From positions 310,001 through 374,000 of the forward strand of contig NZ_JBLKNZ010000001.1 in assembly GCF_051414115.1 (NCBI RefSeq): DNA of 64,000 nucleotides. The letters run 5' to 3'. Shown in pieces: positions 25,975 through 34,555 of the stretch. This DNA comes from Halovenus marina. GTDB lineage: Archaea > Halobacteriota > Halobacteria > Halobacteriales > Haloarculaceae. Numbering within the stretch: position 1 is the first letter of the stretch; every line of letters begins with the position of its first letter. Under the pieces are notes generated by a model. The model saw only the letters and a list, made by a program, of their open reading frames with translations, was not told where the DNA came from and did not search any database. Both the position numbers and the translations under genes were made by a program.

Positions 25975-27171
25975 TCAGGACTCCTCGTCCGTGACGACCG
26001 CGTCCTCGTACAACTCCTCGATCGTCTCCTCGTCGTAGCCGAGCTCGTGCAGGATCTCTCTGGTGTGCTCGCCCAGAACGGGCGCGTGTCGCTCGAAGCC
26101 GCCGGAGCTGTTCTCGAAGTTCAGCGGGTGGTTGATGACCGGTTGCTCGCCAGCAGTCGTGTGGGGGAGCGAATCGATCACGCCGCGCTCGTCGATGTGT
26201 TCGGATTCGAGCACCTCCTCGATGGACCAGACCGGGCCGGTCGGGATGCCGTGGTCTTCGGTGAGGTGTTCGATCCACTCCTCGGTCGTCCGTTCTCGGA
26301 ATATGCGTTCGAGTTCGGCGGCGAGTTCGTCGACGTGTTCGACTCTGTCCTCGTTGGTGCGGAACCGCTCGTCTTCCATCAGGTCTTCGCGGTCGAGGGC
26401 GTCACACAGTTGCTTCCACTGGCGCTGGTTCACGCCGAGCGCGAGGTATCCGTCGCTCGTCTCGAATATCTGGTAGGGCGCGATGACGGGGTCGCGGGTG
26501 CCGAGTCGCTTCGTCGGTTCCCCGGCGAAGGCCTTCGCGGCCTGTTTCGTCAGCCACGGCATCGCCGCATCGAGCATGCCGATCTCGATTCGGTCACCTT
26601 CGCCCGTCTCCTGCCGTCGATACAGCGCGCCTGCGACGCCGAACCCGGCCCACATCGCGGTGATCATATCCACGAGCGGAATCCCGACGCGGAGCGGTCG
26701 GCCGTCGGGTTCGCCGGTGACGGACATGATGCCGCTCATCCCCTGCATCAGCAGGTCGTAGCCGGGCCTGTCCTTGAGCGGCCCGGATTCGCCAAAGCCG
26801 GAGATCGAACAGTAGATGACCTCGGGGTTGTGCTCTGCGACCGACTCGTAGTCGATGCCGAGGCGTTCGGTCACGCCGGGCCGGAAGTTCTCGAGCACCA
26901 CGTCGGCCTCGTCGGCCAGTTCGTGGAAGAGTTCGGTGCCCCGATCCGATTTCAGATCCAGTTCGAGCGAGCGCTTGCCGTAGTTCACCGTCCAGAAGTA
27001 GCCGGACTCCCCCTCGATGAAGGGGGCCGAGTCCCGGTTGGGGTCGCCGCTCCCTGGCTGTTCGACCTTGACCACCTCTGCGCCGAGATACGCGAGCATC
27101 GATCCGGGGAAGGATCCGGTCACGTAACTGGAGAGATCCACGACAGTAATGTCTTCGAAGGGGGCGTTCAT
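25975..27171 (-). CDS. CaiB/BaiF-family (class III) CoA-transferase, first copy
   Basis: A 398-residue class III CoA-transferase. It begins FEDITVVDLSSYVTGSFPGSMLAYLGAEVVKVEQPGSGD, the CoA-ADP binding opening of the family. The segment SISGFGESGPLKDRPGYDLLMQGMSG contains the Asp that forms the acyl-anhydride intermediate. It moves CoA between carboxylic acids. The start at 27171 puts the domain at residue 5; longer in-frame sequence upstream is Arg/Pro-rich and not typical. It is probably first in a two-gene unit with DUF1989 gene B, which links CoA activation to this nitrogen-compound block. Confidence 0.92.
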   Translation of the reverse strand: MNAPFEDITVVDLSSYVTGSFPGSMLAYLGAEVVKVEQPGSGDPNRDSAPFIEGESGYFWTVNYGKRSLELDLKSDRGTELFHELADEADVVLENFRPGVTERLGIDYESVAEHNPEVIYCSISGFGESGPLKDRPGYDLLMQGMSGIMSVTGEPDGRPLRVGIPLVDMITAMWAGFGVAGALYRRQETGEGDRIEIGMLDAAMPWLTKQAAKAFAGEPTKRLGTRDPVIAPYQIFETSDGYLALGVNQRQWKQLCDALDREDLMEDERFRTNEDRVEHVDELAAELERIFRERTTEEWIEHLTEDHGIPTGPVWSIEEVLESEHIDERGVIDSLPHTTAGEQPVINHPLNFENSSGGFERHAPVLGEHTREILHELGYDEETIEELYEDAVVTDEES

Positions 27172-27284
27172 GTCTGTCTGTGTGGTTTTCTGGTGTCGAC
27201 AATAAAGATTCCGCTGCCGCTTCACAGGGCGATTCGGCAAGCCGCCGGAACTGCTATCTGCACCCGGAGTATTACCCGAGACAG

Positions 27285-27914
27285 ATGTCGACTGATCTGA
27301 CACTCGACCTCCGGGAGGACATGCCCACACTGCCGGACTTGCCGACCTTCGAGGCGGAGACGATCCGGACACACGAGGAACACGGCTATCTCGCGCGGTG
27401 GTTCGGGACGAAAGCCCATCAGGGCACACACGTCGACGCGCCCGCACACTACGTCGAGAATGGCCGAACGGTCGACCAGATACCGCTGTCCACGCTCTGG
27501 GGGCCTGCGTCGGTGCTCGACGTTCGCGACGCAAGCGGCGGCGCAGTCACCGAATCCGACCTCGACGCAGCGGCCCCAGCGTCGCTGTCCGAGCGGGTGA
27601 TACTGGTCACGGGCGACGTCGACCGGTACTTCGAGTCCGCGGCACACCTGACCGAAGAGGCCGCGACGTGGCTGCTCGACCGAGACGTCTCGCTCGTTGC
27701 GGTCGACCATCTCACGGACGACCCAGACGACTCGACGCGGCCAGTTCACAACGCACTGCTCGGTGCAGACGTTCCCATCGTCGAGTATCTCGCCAACACA
27801 GACGAGATAGTCACCCACTCTACCGTGGCGTTTTGCTGTCTTCCGCTCCGACTCGCCGGATTCGAGGCCTCACCCGTCCGCGCAGTCGCGAGAACCGACG
27901 ACGGGGCGAACTGA
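27285..27914 (+). CDS. Cyclase-family (kynurenine formamidase-like) hydrolase
   Basis: A 209-residue metal hydrolase of the cyclase/KynB fold. The metal motif H-x-G-T-H-x-D-x-P-x-H is intact as HQGTHVDAPAH, following YLARWFGTKA. Further features are the VILVTGDVDRY strand and LLDRDVSLVAVDHLTDDP with its Asp-His. Members hydrolyse N-formyl amides, isatin or similar cyclic amides, mostly with Zn or Mn. It is divergent from the CaiB gene. The ATG at 27285 is chosen because the domain starts there. Amide or cyclic imide hydrolysis would suit the neighbouring nitrogen-compound genes. Confidence 0.87.
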   Translation: MSTDLTLDLREDMPTLPDLPTFEAETIRTHEEHGYLARWFGTKAHQGTHVDAPAHYVENGRTVDQIPLSTLWGPASVLDVRDASGGAVTESDLDAAAPASLSERVILVTGDVDRYFESAAHLTEEAATWLLDRDVSLVAVDHLTDDPDDSTRPVHNALLGADVPIVEYLANTDEIVTHSTVAFCCLPLRLAGFEASPVRAVARTDDGAN

Positions 27915-28022
27915 CAGCCCGGAGAGAGTGCGACGGAGCGAACTGACTCGCGTGAACGCCGCGTTCCCAGGCTGTGGGAATCACTCACACGCTTTTGTAT
28001 CGGACAGTCCCTACCGATACGT

Positions 28023-28637
28023 ATGACCGAATCGAGCGCGTCGCAGTCCTGCGATAACTGGGACAACAACGGGTGTGAGGGGACGGTCGGCTGTCCGCCT
28101 CGCTGTCCGAGATTCTTCGACCGTGAGGGGGCGGCGATACACATCCGGTCACTGGAGAGCGAGGACATCCCGTCGCTGGTCACGATGTACGAGGACGTGG
28201 AGTGGGACCATCGGACGATGGGCATTCCGCCCAAGACGCGAGCGGCCATTCGAGACTGGGTCGAGTCGCTGTTCGAGGGGGGATGGAATCTGGTCGCGCT
28301 CATCGAGGACAAAATCGTCGGGCACATCGGCGTCGCTCCGGCCGAGAGCGACCGGCCGCAATTTGTCGTCTTCGTGCATCAGGACTATCAGGGCCGGGGG
28401 ATCGGCTCGGAACTCGTCAAGCAACTCGTCGCACACGCCGCGGACGACGAGTACGAGGCACTGACGCTCTCTGCCTCACCACACAACGAGCGTGCGATCC
28501 ACCTCTACCGGGAGATGGGCTTCGAGATGACCAGCGATGCGTACGAGGAGACGTTCGAGGGGACCCACGTCGAGATGGAACTCGCCTTTCCCCATCCGGT
28601 CGCCGACCACGTGCGACTGCCGCCTGCAGAGCGATAA
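28023..28637 (+). CDS. GNAT N-acetyltransferase with Cys-rich N-terminus
   Basis: A 204-residue protein. Residues about 39-190 are a GNAT domain: IHIRSLESEDIPSLVTMYEDV opens it, the acetyl-CoA loop is VHQDYQGRGIGSELVKQLV (Q/R-x-x-G-x-G/A), and HNERAIHLYREMGFEM closes it. The first 35 residues hold four cysteines (SCDNWDNNGCEGTVGCPPRCPRF), which could bind a metal; this extension is not part of the GNAT fold. A T-rich box around 27992-28000 is about 28 bases upstream. The acceptor is unknown. Confidence 0.87.
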   Translation: MTESSASQSCDNWDNNGCEGTVGCPPRCPRFFDREGAAIHIRSLESEDIPSLVTMYEDVEWDHRTMGIPPKTRAAIRDWVESLFEGGWNLVALIEDKIVGHIGVAPAESDRPQFVVFVHQDYQGRGIGSELVKQLVAHAADDEYEALTLSASPHNERAIHLYREMGFEMTSDAYEETFEGTHVEMELAFPHPVADHVRLPPAER

Positions 28638-28672
28638 TCCGGTCGAAGTCTCCGTTCTCGGTCGCCCGCTCG

Positions 28673-29614
28673 CTACGAGTCGGCCATCGCCGTGAGCACG
28701 GGACAGTCGGCGTTCAGGATGACCGACTGGGTGACGCTGCCGAACAGCACCTTTCCGACGGGCGTCCGTTTCCGGCCTGCCGTGACGACGTAGCTTGCAT
28801 CGTGTTCGCTGCAGTATTCGACGATTCGTTTGCTCGGCTCGCCGGTGAGACCCACAGCAGTAAAATCGTCGGCGGCAGACGCTGCGGCCTCCTCTGCGAT
28901 CGATGTCGCAGTCGCCTGTATCTCTTCTCCCGTGTCGCCACTCCCGGATTTCGTCGTTCGATCTAGGTCAGCGAACGCACTCTTCGAGAGCACGTGTGCG
29001 ACGTGCAAGTCTCGGTCCGTTGCTGCGGCGAGCGCCGCCGCTTCACGCACCACCTCTCCAGACCGATCGGATCGGTCCACGGCCGCAACGACAGGCCCGG
29101 ACCGGGCCGTCTCCGCCGCTGTATCTGGAACGGTGAGTACCGGGCGCTCGCTGTTGAGCAGCACGGACTGGGTGGTACTGCCGAACACGGCCTTGCCGAC
29201 AGGCGTTCGCTTCCGCCCGCCGATGACGAGGTATCGCGCGTCCTGGTCGTCTGCGACGGAGAGCATCTGTTCGACTGGGTCGCCCACCGCCCCCTCGAAG
29301 GAGACGTTCGAGTACTCCGCGAGCGTTGCCTCGACGACGCGGCGCGCGACGTTCGCCGCGTCGGGCTTTCCATCCTGGTCGACGGTGTACGGTTCGGCCG
29401 ACCCCCGCCCCGTATCACGCATCTCGGGGTCGACGCCCGCGTACGCGCCCTCCGATCCCGACCCTGCACGGGCACTTTGTCGCTTCTCGAAGACACTCTG
29501 TGGCATAACGTGTACGACGACCAGGTCGTCGTCGAACTGTTCTGCCAGTTCGTACCCGACGGTGACTGCCCGACTCGAACCCTCCTTTTCGTTTACAGCG
29601 GTGACAATTGTCAT
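28673..29614 (-). CDS. Tandem universal stress protein (two UspA domains)
   Basis: A 313-residue protein with two Usp domains. The first opens MTIVTAVNEKEGSSRAV and has the ATP motif GGRKRTPVGKAVFGSTTQS. The second begins GPVVAAVDRSDRSGE near residue 168 and has AGRKRTPVGKVLFGSVTQS. Both keep the nucleotide-binding glycines. The second half closely resembles the Usp at 731-1165. AT-rich sequence near 29652-29661 could be its promoter, with a short leader. Confidence 0.9.
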   Translation of the reverse strand: MTIVTAVNEKEGSSRAVTVGYELAEQFDDDLVVVHVMPQSVFEKRQSARAGSGSEGAYAGVDPEMRDTGRGSAEPYTVDQDGKPDAANVARRVVEATLAEYSNVSFEGAVGDPVEQMLSVADDQDARYLVIGGRKRTPVGKAVFGSTTQSVLLNSERPVLTVPDTAAETARSGPVVAAVDRSDRSGEVVREAAALAAATDRDLHVAHVLSKSAFADLDRTTKSGSGDTGEEIQATATSIAEEAAASAADDFTAVGLTGEPSKRIVEYCSEHDASYVVTAGRKRTPVGKVLFGSVTQSVILNADCPVLTAMADS

Positions 29615-29803
29615 GGACGTGAATCACTCACGAAAGACAAAGCCACATCACCTAATAAAACCAAGCGCTTAGTCCTGTTAACGACGACCGTTGTACGTAT
29701 CAATCCGTTAATTATATCCGCACCGCCCAACCCAAGAGAGCACTCGGCTTGAACGCGGTGACTGTCCTACGGATACGGCATCTCTGCTTCAATTGACACT
29801 AAC

Positions 29804-29811
29804 TTTATATA
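29804..29811 (+). promoter_or_regulatory. TATA box of second Liv-type operon
   Basis: TTTATATA, a near-perfect archaeal TATA box, is centred about 27 bases before the ATG at 29835. It predicts a leaderless transcript and fixes the start codon. Confidence 0.7.
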
Positions 29812-29834
29812 CAGGTACTTTGTACACATGCCAC

Positions 29835-30974
29835 ATGCCAACAAGGCGTGACTACCTCAAGAGCTTCGGTGCTATGGCAGCGGTGACCAGCGTCGCTGGA
29901 TGTACTGCGTTTGGTGGCGGTGGATCTAGCTGGGATAGCGCAATCGGGATTGCACTCCCGCTGAGTGGCCCCCTCGGGCCTGCAGGCCAAGCGATGGAGT
30001 CGGGAGCCAACGTCGCCGCCGATCAGGTCACCGAGGAGATGGACGTCGAGATACGAACCGAAGATAGTGCCGGGACGGTCGAGGACACTCGCTCTGCCGG
30101 GCAGAGCCTCATCGACGAGGACACGCCAATCGTCGTGGGTGTTCCGGGGAGCGATACTGCCCTCGCGATGCGTGAAGTCGCTGAAGACGAAGAGGTTCCG
30201 TTTGCCACGATCGCGGCAAACCCCAACGTGACCCAGGACGGTACCGATTTCACGTTCCGAACACAGGGGTCGTCGATTCAGGAAGTCAAAGGGCAATCGA
30301 TGTGGTTTCAGAGTGAGGACGTGAACGCAGTTTCCATCATCGGTGCAGACAACTCCTTCGGGGAAACAGTCACGGAGGCTACCGAGGATCTAGCCAGCAA
30401 CTACGACTACGAGGTCGATCACACCGCACTCCTCCCGACGGACACGACGAACTTCGTTCCCGAGATCGAACAGATAGACACCGACGTCACTGACGCCGTG
30501 TTTACGCCGTTCCCCGGCGGAAACGCTCCGACTTTGGTTACGCAACTCAAGGAGTCCGGCGTCTTCGAGGATGTGATCCACGTCGGAAACTCGTCGTATG
30601 GGTCAAATCTCTTCCAGAGCGGTATGGGCGAAAACGTCGTCGGAGTTGGCGCGTGGAGCATCGACACCTCGGGCGACCAGGCGCAAGCGGTGGCGGAGGA
30701 GATGGGTTCGCCGCCCGACTCGCTGAACATCCCGGGATACGACCTCGTTCGTCTCGCTGGTCGAGCGCTCGAGGAGACCGATTCGACAGACCCCGAAGCG
30801 ATCAGAGATACGCTCCGCGACATCTCCTACGATGGAGCCTACGGCGGGTCGATCGAATTCGGCGAAAACGGGTACAACCTGGCCTACCGTCCGGTGTACG
30901 GCAGGTGGGCTGAGGAAAACGGCGAAATCGTACAGAATCCCGCATTCGTCGCTGAAGAGCCAGTCCAGCCATAG
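29835..30974 (+). CDS. Second Liv-type ABC substrate-binding lipoprotein
   Basis: A 379-residue Tat-lipoprotein. It has TRRDYLKSFGAMAAVTSVAGC as twin-arginine and lipobox, then a type 1 binding domain starting IGIALPLSGPLGPAGQAMESG. Unlike the other two binding proteins it has almost no D/G/S linker. The permeases LivH and LivM follow after 41 bases, then an amidase and an M14-type hydrolase. This context suggests an amide, urea-like or N-acylated amino compound as ligand (inference). Confidence 0.9.
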   Translation: MPTRRDYLKSFGAMAAVTSVAGCTAFGGGGSSWDSAIGIALPLSGPLGPAGQAMESGANVAADQVTEEMDVEIRTEDSAGTVEDTRSAGQSLIDEDTPIVVGVPGSDTALAMREVAEDEEVPFATIAANPNVTQDGTDFTFRTQGSSIQEVKGQSMWFQSEDVNAVSIIGADNSFGETVTEATEDLASNYDYEVDHTALLPTDTTNFVPEIEQIDTDVTDAVFTPFPGGNAPTLVTQLKESGVFEDVIHVGNSSYGSNLFQSGMGENVVGVGAWSIDTSGDQAQAVAEEMGSPPDSLNIPGYDLVRLAGRALEETDSTDPEAIRDTLRDISYDGAYGGSIEFGENGYNLAYRPVYGRWAEENGEIVQNPAFVAEEPVQP

Positions 30975-31015
30975 CCGTATAGGACAGTCGAGTTCTGAGT
31001 ATCTCAGATAAGTTC

Positions 31016-31885
31016 ATGATCTCTCTCAACCAACTGCTATTCGCACTCATCAACGGAGCTGTGTTCGGTGGATTGTTGATGCTCACCGCACTCGGGTTGA
31101 CGCTCGTATTCGGGGTGATGGACGTCCCGAACTTCGCACAGGGGGAGTACGCGTCACTCGCAGGCTACGCGACGGTCGGTCTCCTGGGTTTCGGTGTCGG
31201 ACTCCTCCCGGCGGCACTCATCAGCCTCGCACTCGCGTTCGTCGCCGGTGTCGTGACCGAACGCCTCGTCATCGCCCGGTTCTACGACGTGGACGATTTT
31301 CTCATCGTCGCGTTCTTCGCAACCTTCGGACTGACGCTGTCGTTCGAGGCGTTTCTCAACATCACCGTGGGGTCGTACGGAACGATCCCGTCGCCCGACT
31401 TCGGATCGGTGATGCTTTTCGGATCCCAGCTCAGTGTGTTCCGGCTGGTGACACTCGTGTTCGTCGTCATCACGCTGATTCTGCTGTTCCTGTTCACGAA
31501 GTACACCTACACGGGGCTTGCGATCCGAGCGCTTGCGGACGACGCCGATAGTGCCGAACTCCTCGGTATCGATCCGAGTCGCATCTATCCACTCACCTTT
31601 GGAATCGGAGCGGTACTGACCGGAATTACCGGTATCCTCTATGGGATGTTGTTCTCACTCACCCCGACGCTGGGCGCGCAGTTGACAGCGTTCGCGTTCG
31701 TCATCGTCGTTGTCGGAGGTATCGGGAGCTTCGGCGGCGCACTGGCGATCAGCCTCTTCATCGGAGTCGTCCAGAATCTGACCGCGATCGTCATCGGCGC
31801 CAAGTTCCGGATGTTCGTCGTCTTCCTCATCCTCCTGGGGATACTGATCGTCAACCGCGAGGGTATGCGAGGTGAGTTAGCATGA
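31016..31885 (+). CDS. livH: Liv-type ABC permease, LivH-like
   Basis: A 289-residue permease with about eight helices. GLTLVFGVMDVPNFAQGEYASLAGYA is the family opening, and FVIVVVGGIGSFGGALAISLFIGVVQ is the conserved late helix pair with the coupling glycine loop. The size is that of a single LivH. It overlaps livM by four bases. Confidence 0.92.
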   Translation: MISLNQLLFALINGAVFGGLLMLTALGLTLVFGVMDVPNFAQGEYASLAGYATVGLLGFGVGLLPAALISLALAFVAGVVTERLVIARFYDVDDFLIVAFFATFGLTLSFEAFLNITVGSYGTIPSPDFGSVMLFGSQLSVFRLVTLVFVVITLILLFLFTKYTYTGLAIRALADDADSAELLGIDPSRIYPLTFGIGAVLTGITGILYGMLFSLTPTLGAQLTAFAFVIVVVGGIGSFGGALAISLFIGVVQNLTAIVIGAKFRMFVVFLILLGILIVNREGMRGELA

Positions 31886-32892
31886 CGCCGAACTTCTTCA
31901 CGTCCGTGACAGAGCGTCTGGATAGCACCCTGCAGACGACTGCGAGTGTGATCAGCAAGTATCGGTTCCCGATCGCCGCCCTTATGGCGATCAGCATGCT
32001 GGTCTTGCCGTTCGTGGTCGTCCCGTCGATCACGATCGTCGTGACGCTCGTGTTCACGTACGCCATCCTGGCGTTCTCGGCGATCGTGCCAGTCGGCTAC
32101 ACGGGACAACTGGTTCTCTGCCAGGGCGCGTTCTTTGGTATTGGCGCGTACACGTACGTGCTTCTATCGGACGGCGGTCTGGTGACGTGGCTGGTCATCC
32201 CTGTCGGAACAGTCATCGGAGCGGTCGTCGCGTTCGCCTTCGGTCTGTCGGTCATCCGGACGAGCGGCGTCTACCTCGCCATCGCGACGCTCGCGTTCAA
32301 CGAGCTGTTCGTGATGGCGTTGAATCTCTTTTCCGACGTGTTCGGCGGCTCCCAGGGAATGGCGACGCCAGAACTGTGGTTCCCGACGGCACTGCTGAAC
32401 GTCGTCGAAACCGAAGTGCTGTACTACTACATCATCGGACTGGCGTTCGTCGTCGTCTATCTCGCCATGCGAGTCCCCCTCTACTCTCAGGTTGGCGACC
32501 GCTTCCGGGCGATTCGGGAGAACAAGGAGACCGCGGAGTCAGTCGGGATCAACACCCGGAACTATCGCGTGTTGGCGTTCACTCTCGCCGGAGCAGTTGC
32601 CGCCTTCGCTGGAACGCTGTACGCGCCGATGAACGGGTACATCTCGCCGCCGGTGTTCAACCTCGACACCAGCATCAACGTCCTCCTGATCGCTGCAGTC
32701 GGGGGCCTCGCGAAGCCAGCGGGCGCTCTCGTCGGAGCACTGTTCGTCATCCTCCTTCCGGAGTATCTCCGGATCGCGACCGAATTCAGGCTGCTCATCT
32801 ACGGCATCTTGATCATCCTCCTGTTCGTCTACCTCCCCGGCGGCGTTGTTGGCGTCGTACAGAACAGACTCGACCGAGAAGAAGAGCCCTGA
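31882..32892 (+). CDS. livM: Liv-type ABC permease, LivM-like
   Basis: A 336-residue permease. It has AFSAIVPVGYTGQLVLCQGAFFGIGAYTY, the coupling loop RFRAIRENKETAESVGINTRNYRV, and LAGAVAAFAGTLYAPMNGYISP with GGLAKPAGALVGALFVILLPEYL, all family landmarks. Six bases separate it from the amidase start, so permease and hydrolase are one transcription unit. Confidence 0.92.
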   Translation: MTPNFFTSVTERLDSTLQTTASVISKYRFPIAALMAISMLVLPFVVVPSITIVVTLVFTYAILAFSAIVPVGYTGQLVLCQGAFFGIGAYTYVLLSDGGLVTWLVIPVGTVIGAVVAFAFGLSVIRTSGVYLAIATLAFNELFVMALNLFSDVFGGSQGMATPELWFPTALLNVVETEVLYYYIIGLAFVVVYLAMRVPLYSQVGDRFRAIRENKETAESVGINTRNYRVLAFTLAGAVAAFAGTLYAPMNGYISPPVFNLDTSINVLLIAAVGGLAKPAGALVGALFVILLPEYLRIATEFRLLIYGILIILLFVYLPGGVVGVVQNRLDREEEP

Positions 32893-32898
32893 ACACAC

Positions 32899-34422
32899 AT
32901 GGAGATAGCACCCCCAGACGAGGCCGAGATACGGGCCCTCGCTCGTCGAAATGGATTCGAGCTTACCGACGAGGAACTCGACGATTACACGGCCCTCGCC
33001 GCCGAATTTCTCGAATCCTATGAACGACTCGACGACCTCCCCGTTCCCGAGGTGTCGCAACCGAACAGAGAGCTGTCTGGTGGCCAACTCCCGGAAACTG
33101 ATCCATTGAATGCGTGGGTCACGAGATGTGACGTCGGCGGCGGTACCGGCCCCCTCGCCGGATACGACATCGCGCTGAAGGACAACATCTCGGTCGCTGG
33201 CGTTTCCCTGACCTGTGGCTCCGAGATATTCGACGACTACGTTCCGACGAAGGATGCGACCGTGACCACGCGTCTCGTCGACGCGGGCGCTCGCATCGTC
33301 GGGAAGGCGAACATGGACGACCTTGCGCAAGCGGCCTCGGGGGAACTCTCGGCGACCGGCCCCGTACGCAATCCCAGAGACCCGAATCACCTCGCTGGTG
33401 GGTCATCCTCAGGGGCCGCGGCGCTCGTCGCCGCTGGCGAGGTCGACGCAGCTATCGGCACCGACCAGGGGGGATCGATCCGCATTCCGGCCGCCTGGTG
33501 TGGCTGTGTTGGCCTCAAACCCACTTACGGGCTGGTTCCGTACACGGGAATCGTCAGCGGCGGCCACACGGTCGACCACGCAGGACCACTCGCGCGCTCG
33601 GTGCGAGACTGCGCGCGCGTCCTCGACGCGGTGACCGGGCCCGACCCACTCGACCATCGCCAGTCACCGTACGGACGCAATCCCCCACCGTTCGAGAGCG
33701 CGCTCGAAGCGGAGGGGGACGTCGCCGTCGGCCGTCTCGATCAGGGATTCGGTCGAGATGACGCGGATCCGGAAGTCGATCAGACCGTCCGTGGCGCGGT
33801 CGAGGAGATAGGTGACGCCGGGGCACGAGTCGAATCAGTCGACGTACCTGCACACCACGACGGAATCCCGGTCTGGTCAGCGATCCTTACCGAGGAGGTC
33901 GCTCAGATTGTACGGACAGGGGGGGTGGGACGCTTCGTCGGTGGACACTACGACACGGACCTCCTCGAGGCGTTCGCCAGCGGACGGCGTGCCAGATCCG
34001 ACAAGTTCCCGCCCGTGTTGAAGCTGACGCTGATGATCTCGTCGTTTCTCAACGAGGACCAGTACGGTCAGCACTACGCACGAGCGAAGAACCTCTCACG
34101 GTGGCTCACGTCTGCCTACGACGACGCCTTTGACCGGGCGGATGTCGACGTGCTCGCGCTACCGACGGCAATTACGACGGCCCACGAGTGCGATCCGAAC
34201 GCCTCGCGGCGTGAGTGCGTCCATCGGGCCTTCACAGTGACAAACACCGCTCCGTTCAACGTAACCGGCCATCCCGCAATCTCCGTTCCGTGTGGTGAGG
34301 TCGACGGACTCCCGGTCGGTGCGATGCTCGTCGCACGCAGGAACGACGACCGGACGCTGCTCCGCGCCGCCCAGTTCCTGGAGCAAACGGTAACAACGAG
34401 CGACGACGGACGGGCGGCCTGA
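32899..34422 (+). CDS. Amidase-signature enzyme
   Basis: A 507-residue amidase-signature hydrolase. The Ser-cisSer-Lys triad is visible: Lys 94 in ALKDNIS, Ser 169-170 in LAGGSSSGAAALVAAGE, and nucleophile Ser 193 in TDQGGSIRIPAAWCGCVGLKPTYG. It cleaves amide bonds to give an acid and ammonia or amine. Length suits the family. It is in the permease operon, so it probably acts in the cytoplasm on the imported solute. It should not be GatA: no gatB/gatC neighbours and an added N-terminal 70 residues. Confidence 0.92.
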   Translation: MEIAPPDEAEIRALARRNGFELTDEELDDYTALAAEFLESYERLDDLPVPEVSQPNRELSGGQLPETDPLNAWVTRCDVGGGTGPLAGYDIALKDNISVAGVSLTCGSEIFDDYVPTKDATVTTRLVDAGARIVGKANMDDLAQAASGELSATGPVRNPRDPNHLAGGSSSGAAALVAAGEVDAAIGTDQGGSIRIPAAWCGCVGLKPTYGLVPYTGIVSGGHTVDHAGPLARSVRDCARVLDAVTGPDPLDHRQSPYGRNPPPFESALEAEGDVAVGRLDQGFGRDDADPEVDQTVRGAVEEIGDAGARVESVDVPAHHDGIPVWSAILTEEVAQIVRTGGVGRFVGGHYDTDLLEAFASGRRARSDKFPPVLKLTLMISSFLNEDQYGQHYARAKNLSRWLTSAYDDAFDRADVDVLALPTAITTAHECDPNASRRECVHRAFTVTNTAPFNVTGHPAISVPCGEVDGLPVGAMLVARRNDDRTLLRAAQFLEQTVTTSDDGRAA

Positions 34423-34555
34423 TCAGCCGAGATCAACTGCGTGGTCACACCCAGTTAGTCGGTCGGCGCAATCGTACGTCGACGACAGATGGGGTTTCGC
34501 ACACCCGTTACTGACAGCCCGGAACCGCTAAGTTCCTTGCCAAAGTCGTTCCGGT

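Noticed and set aside
32899..34422. Annotation as GatA of the tRNA amidotransferase
   Set aside because: It sits in a transporter operon, has a different N-terminus and has no GatB or GatC partner.
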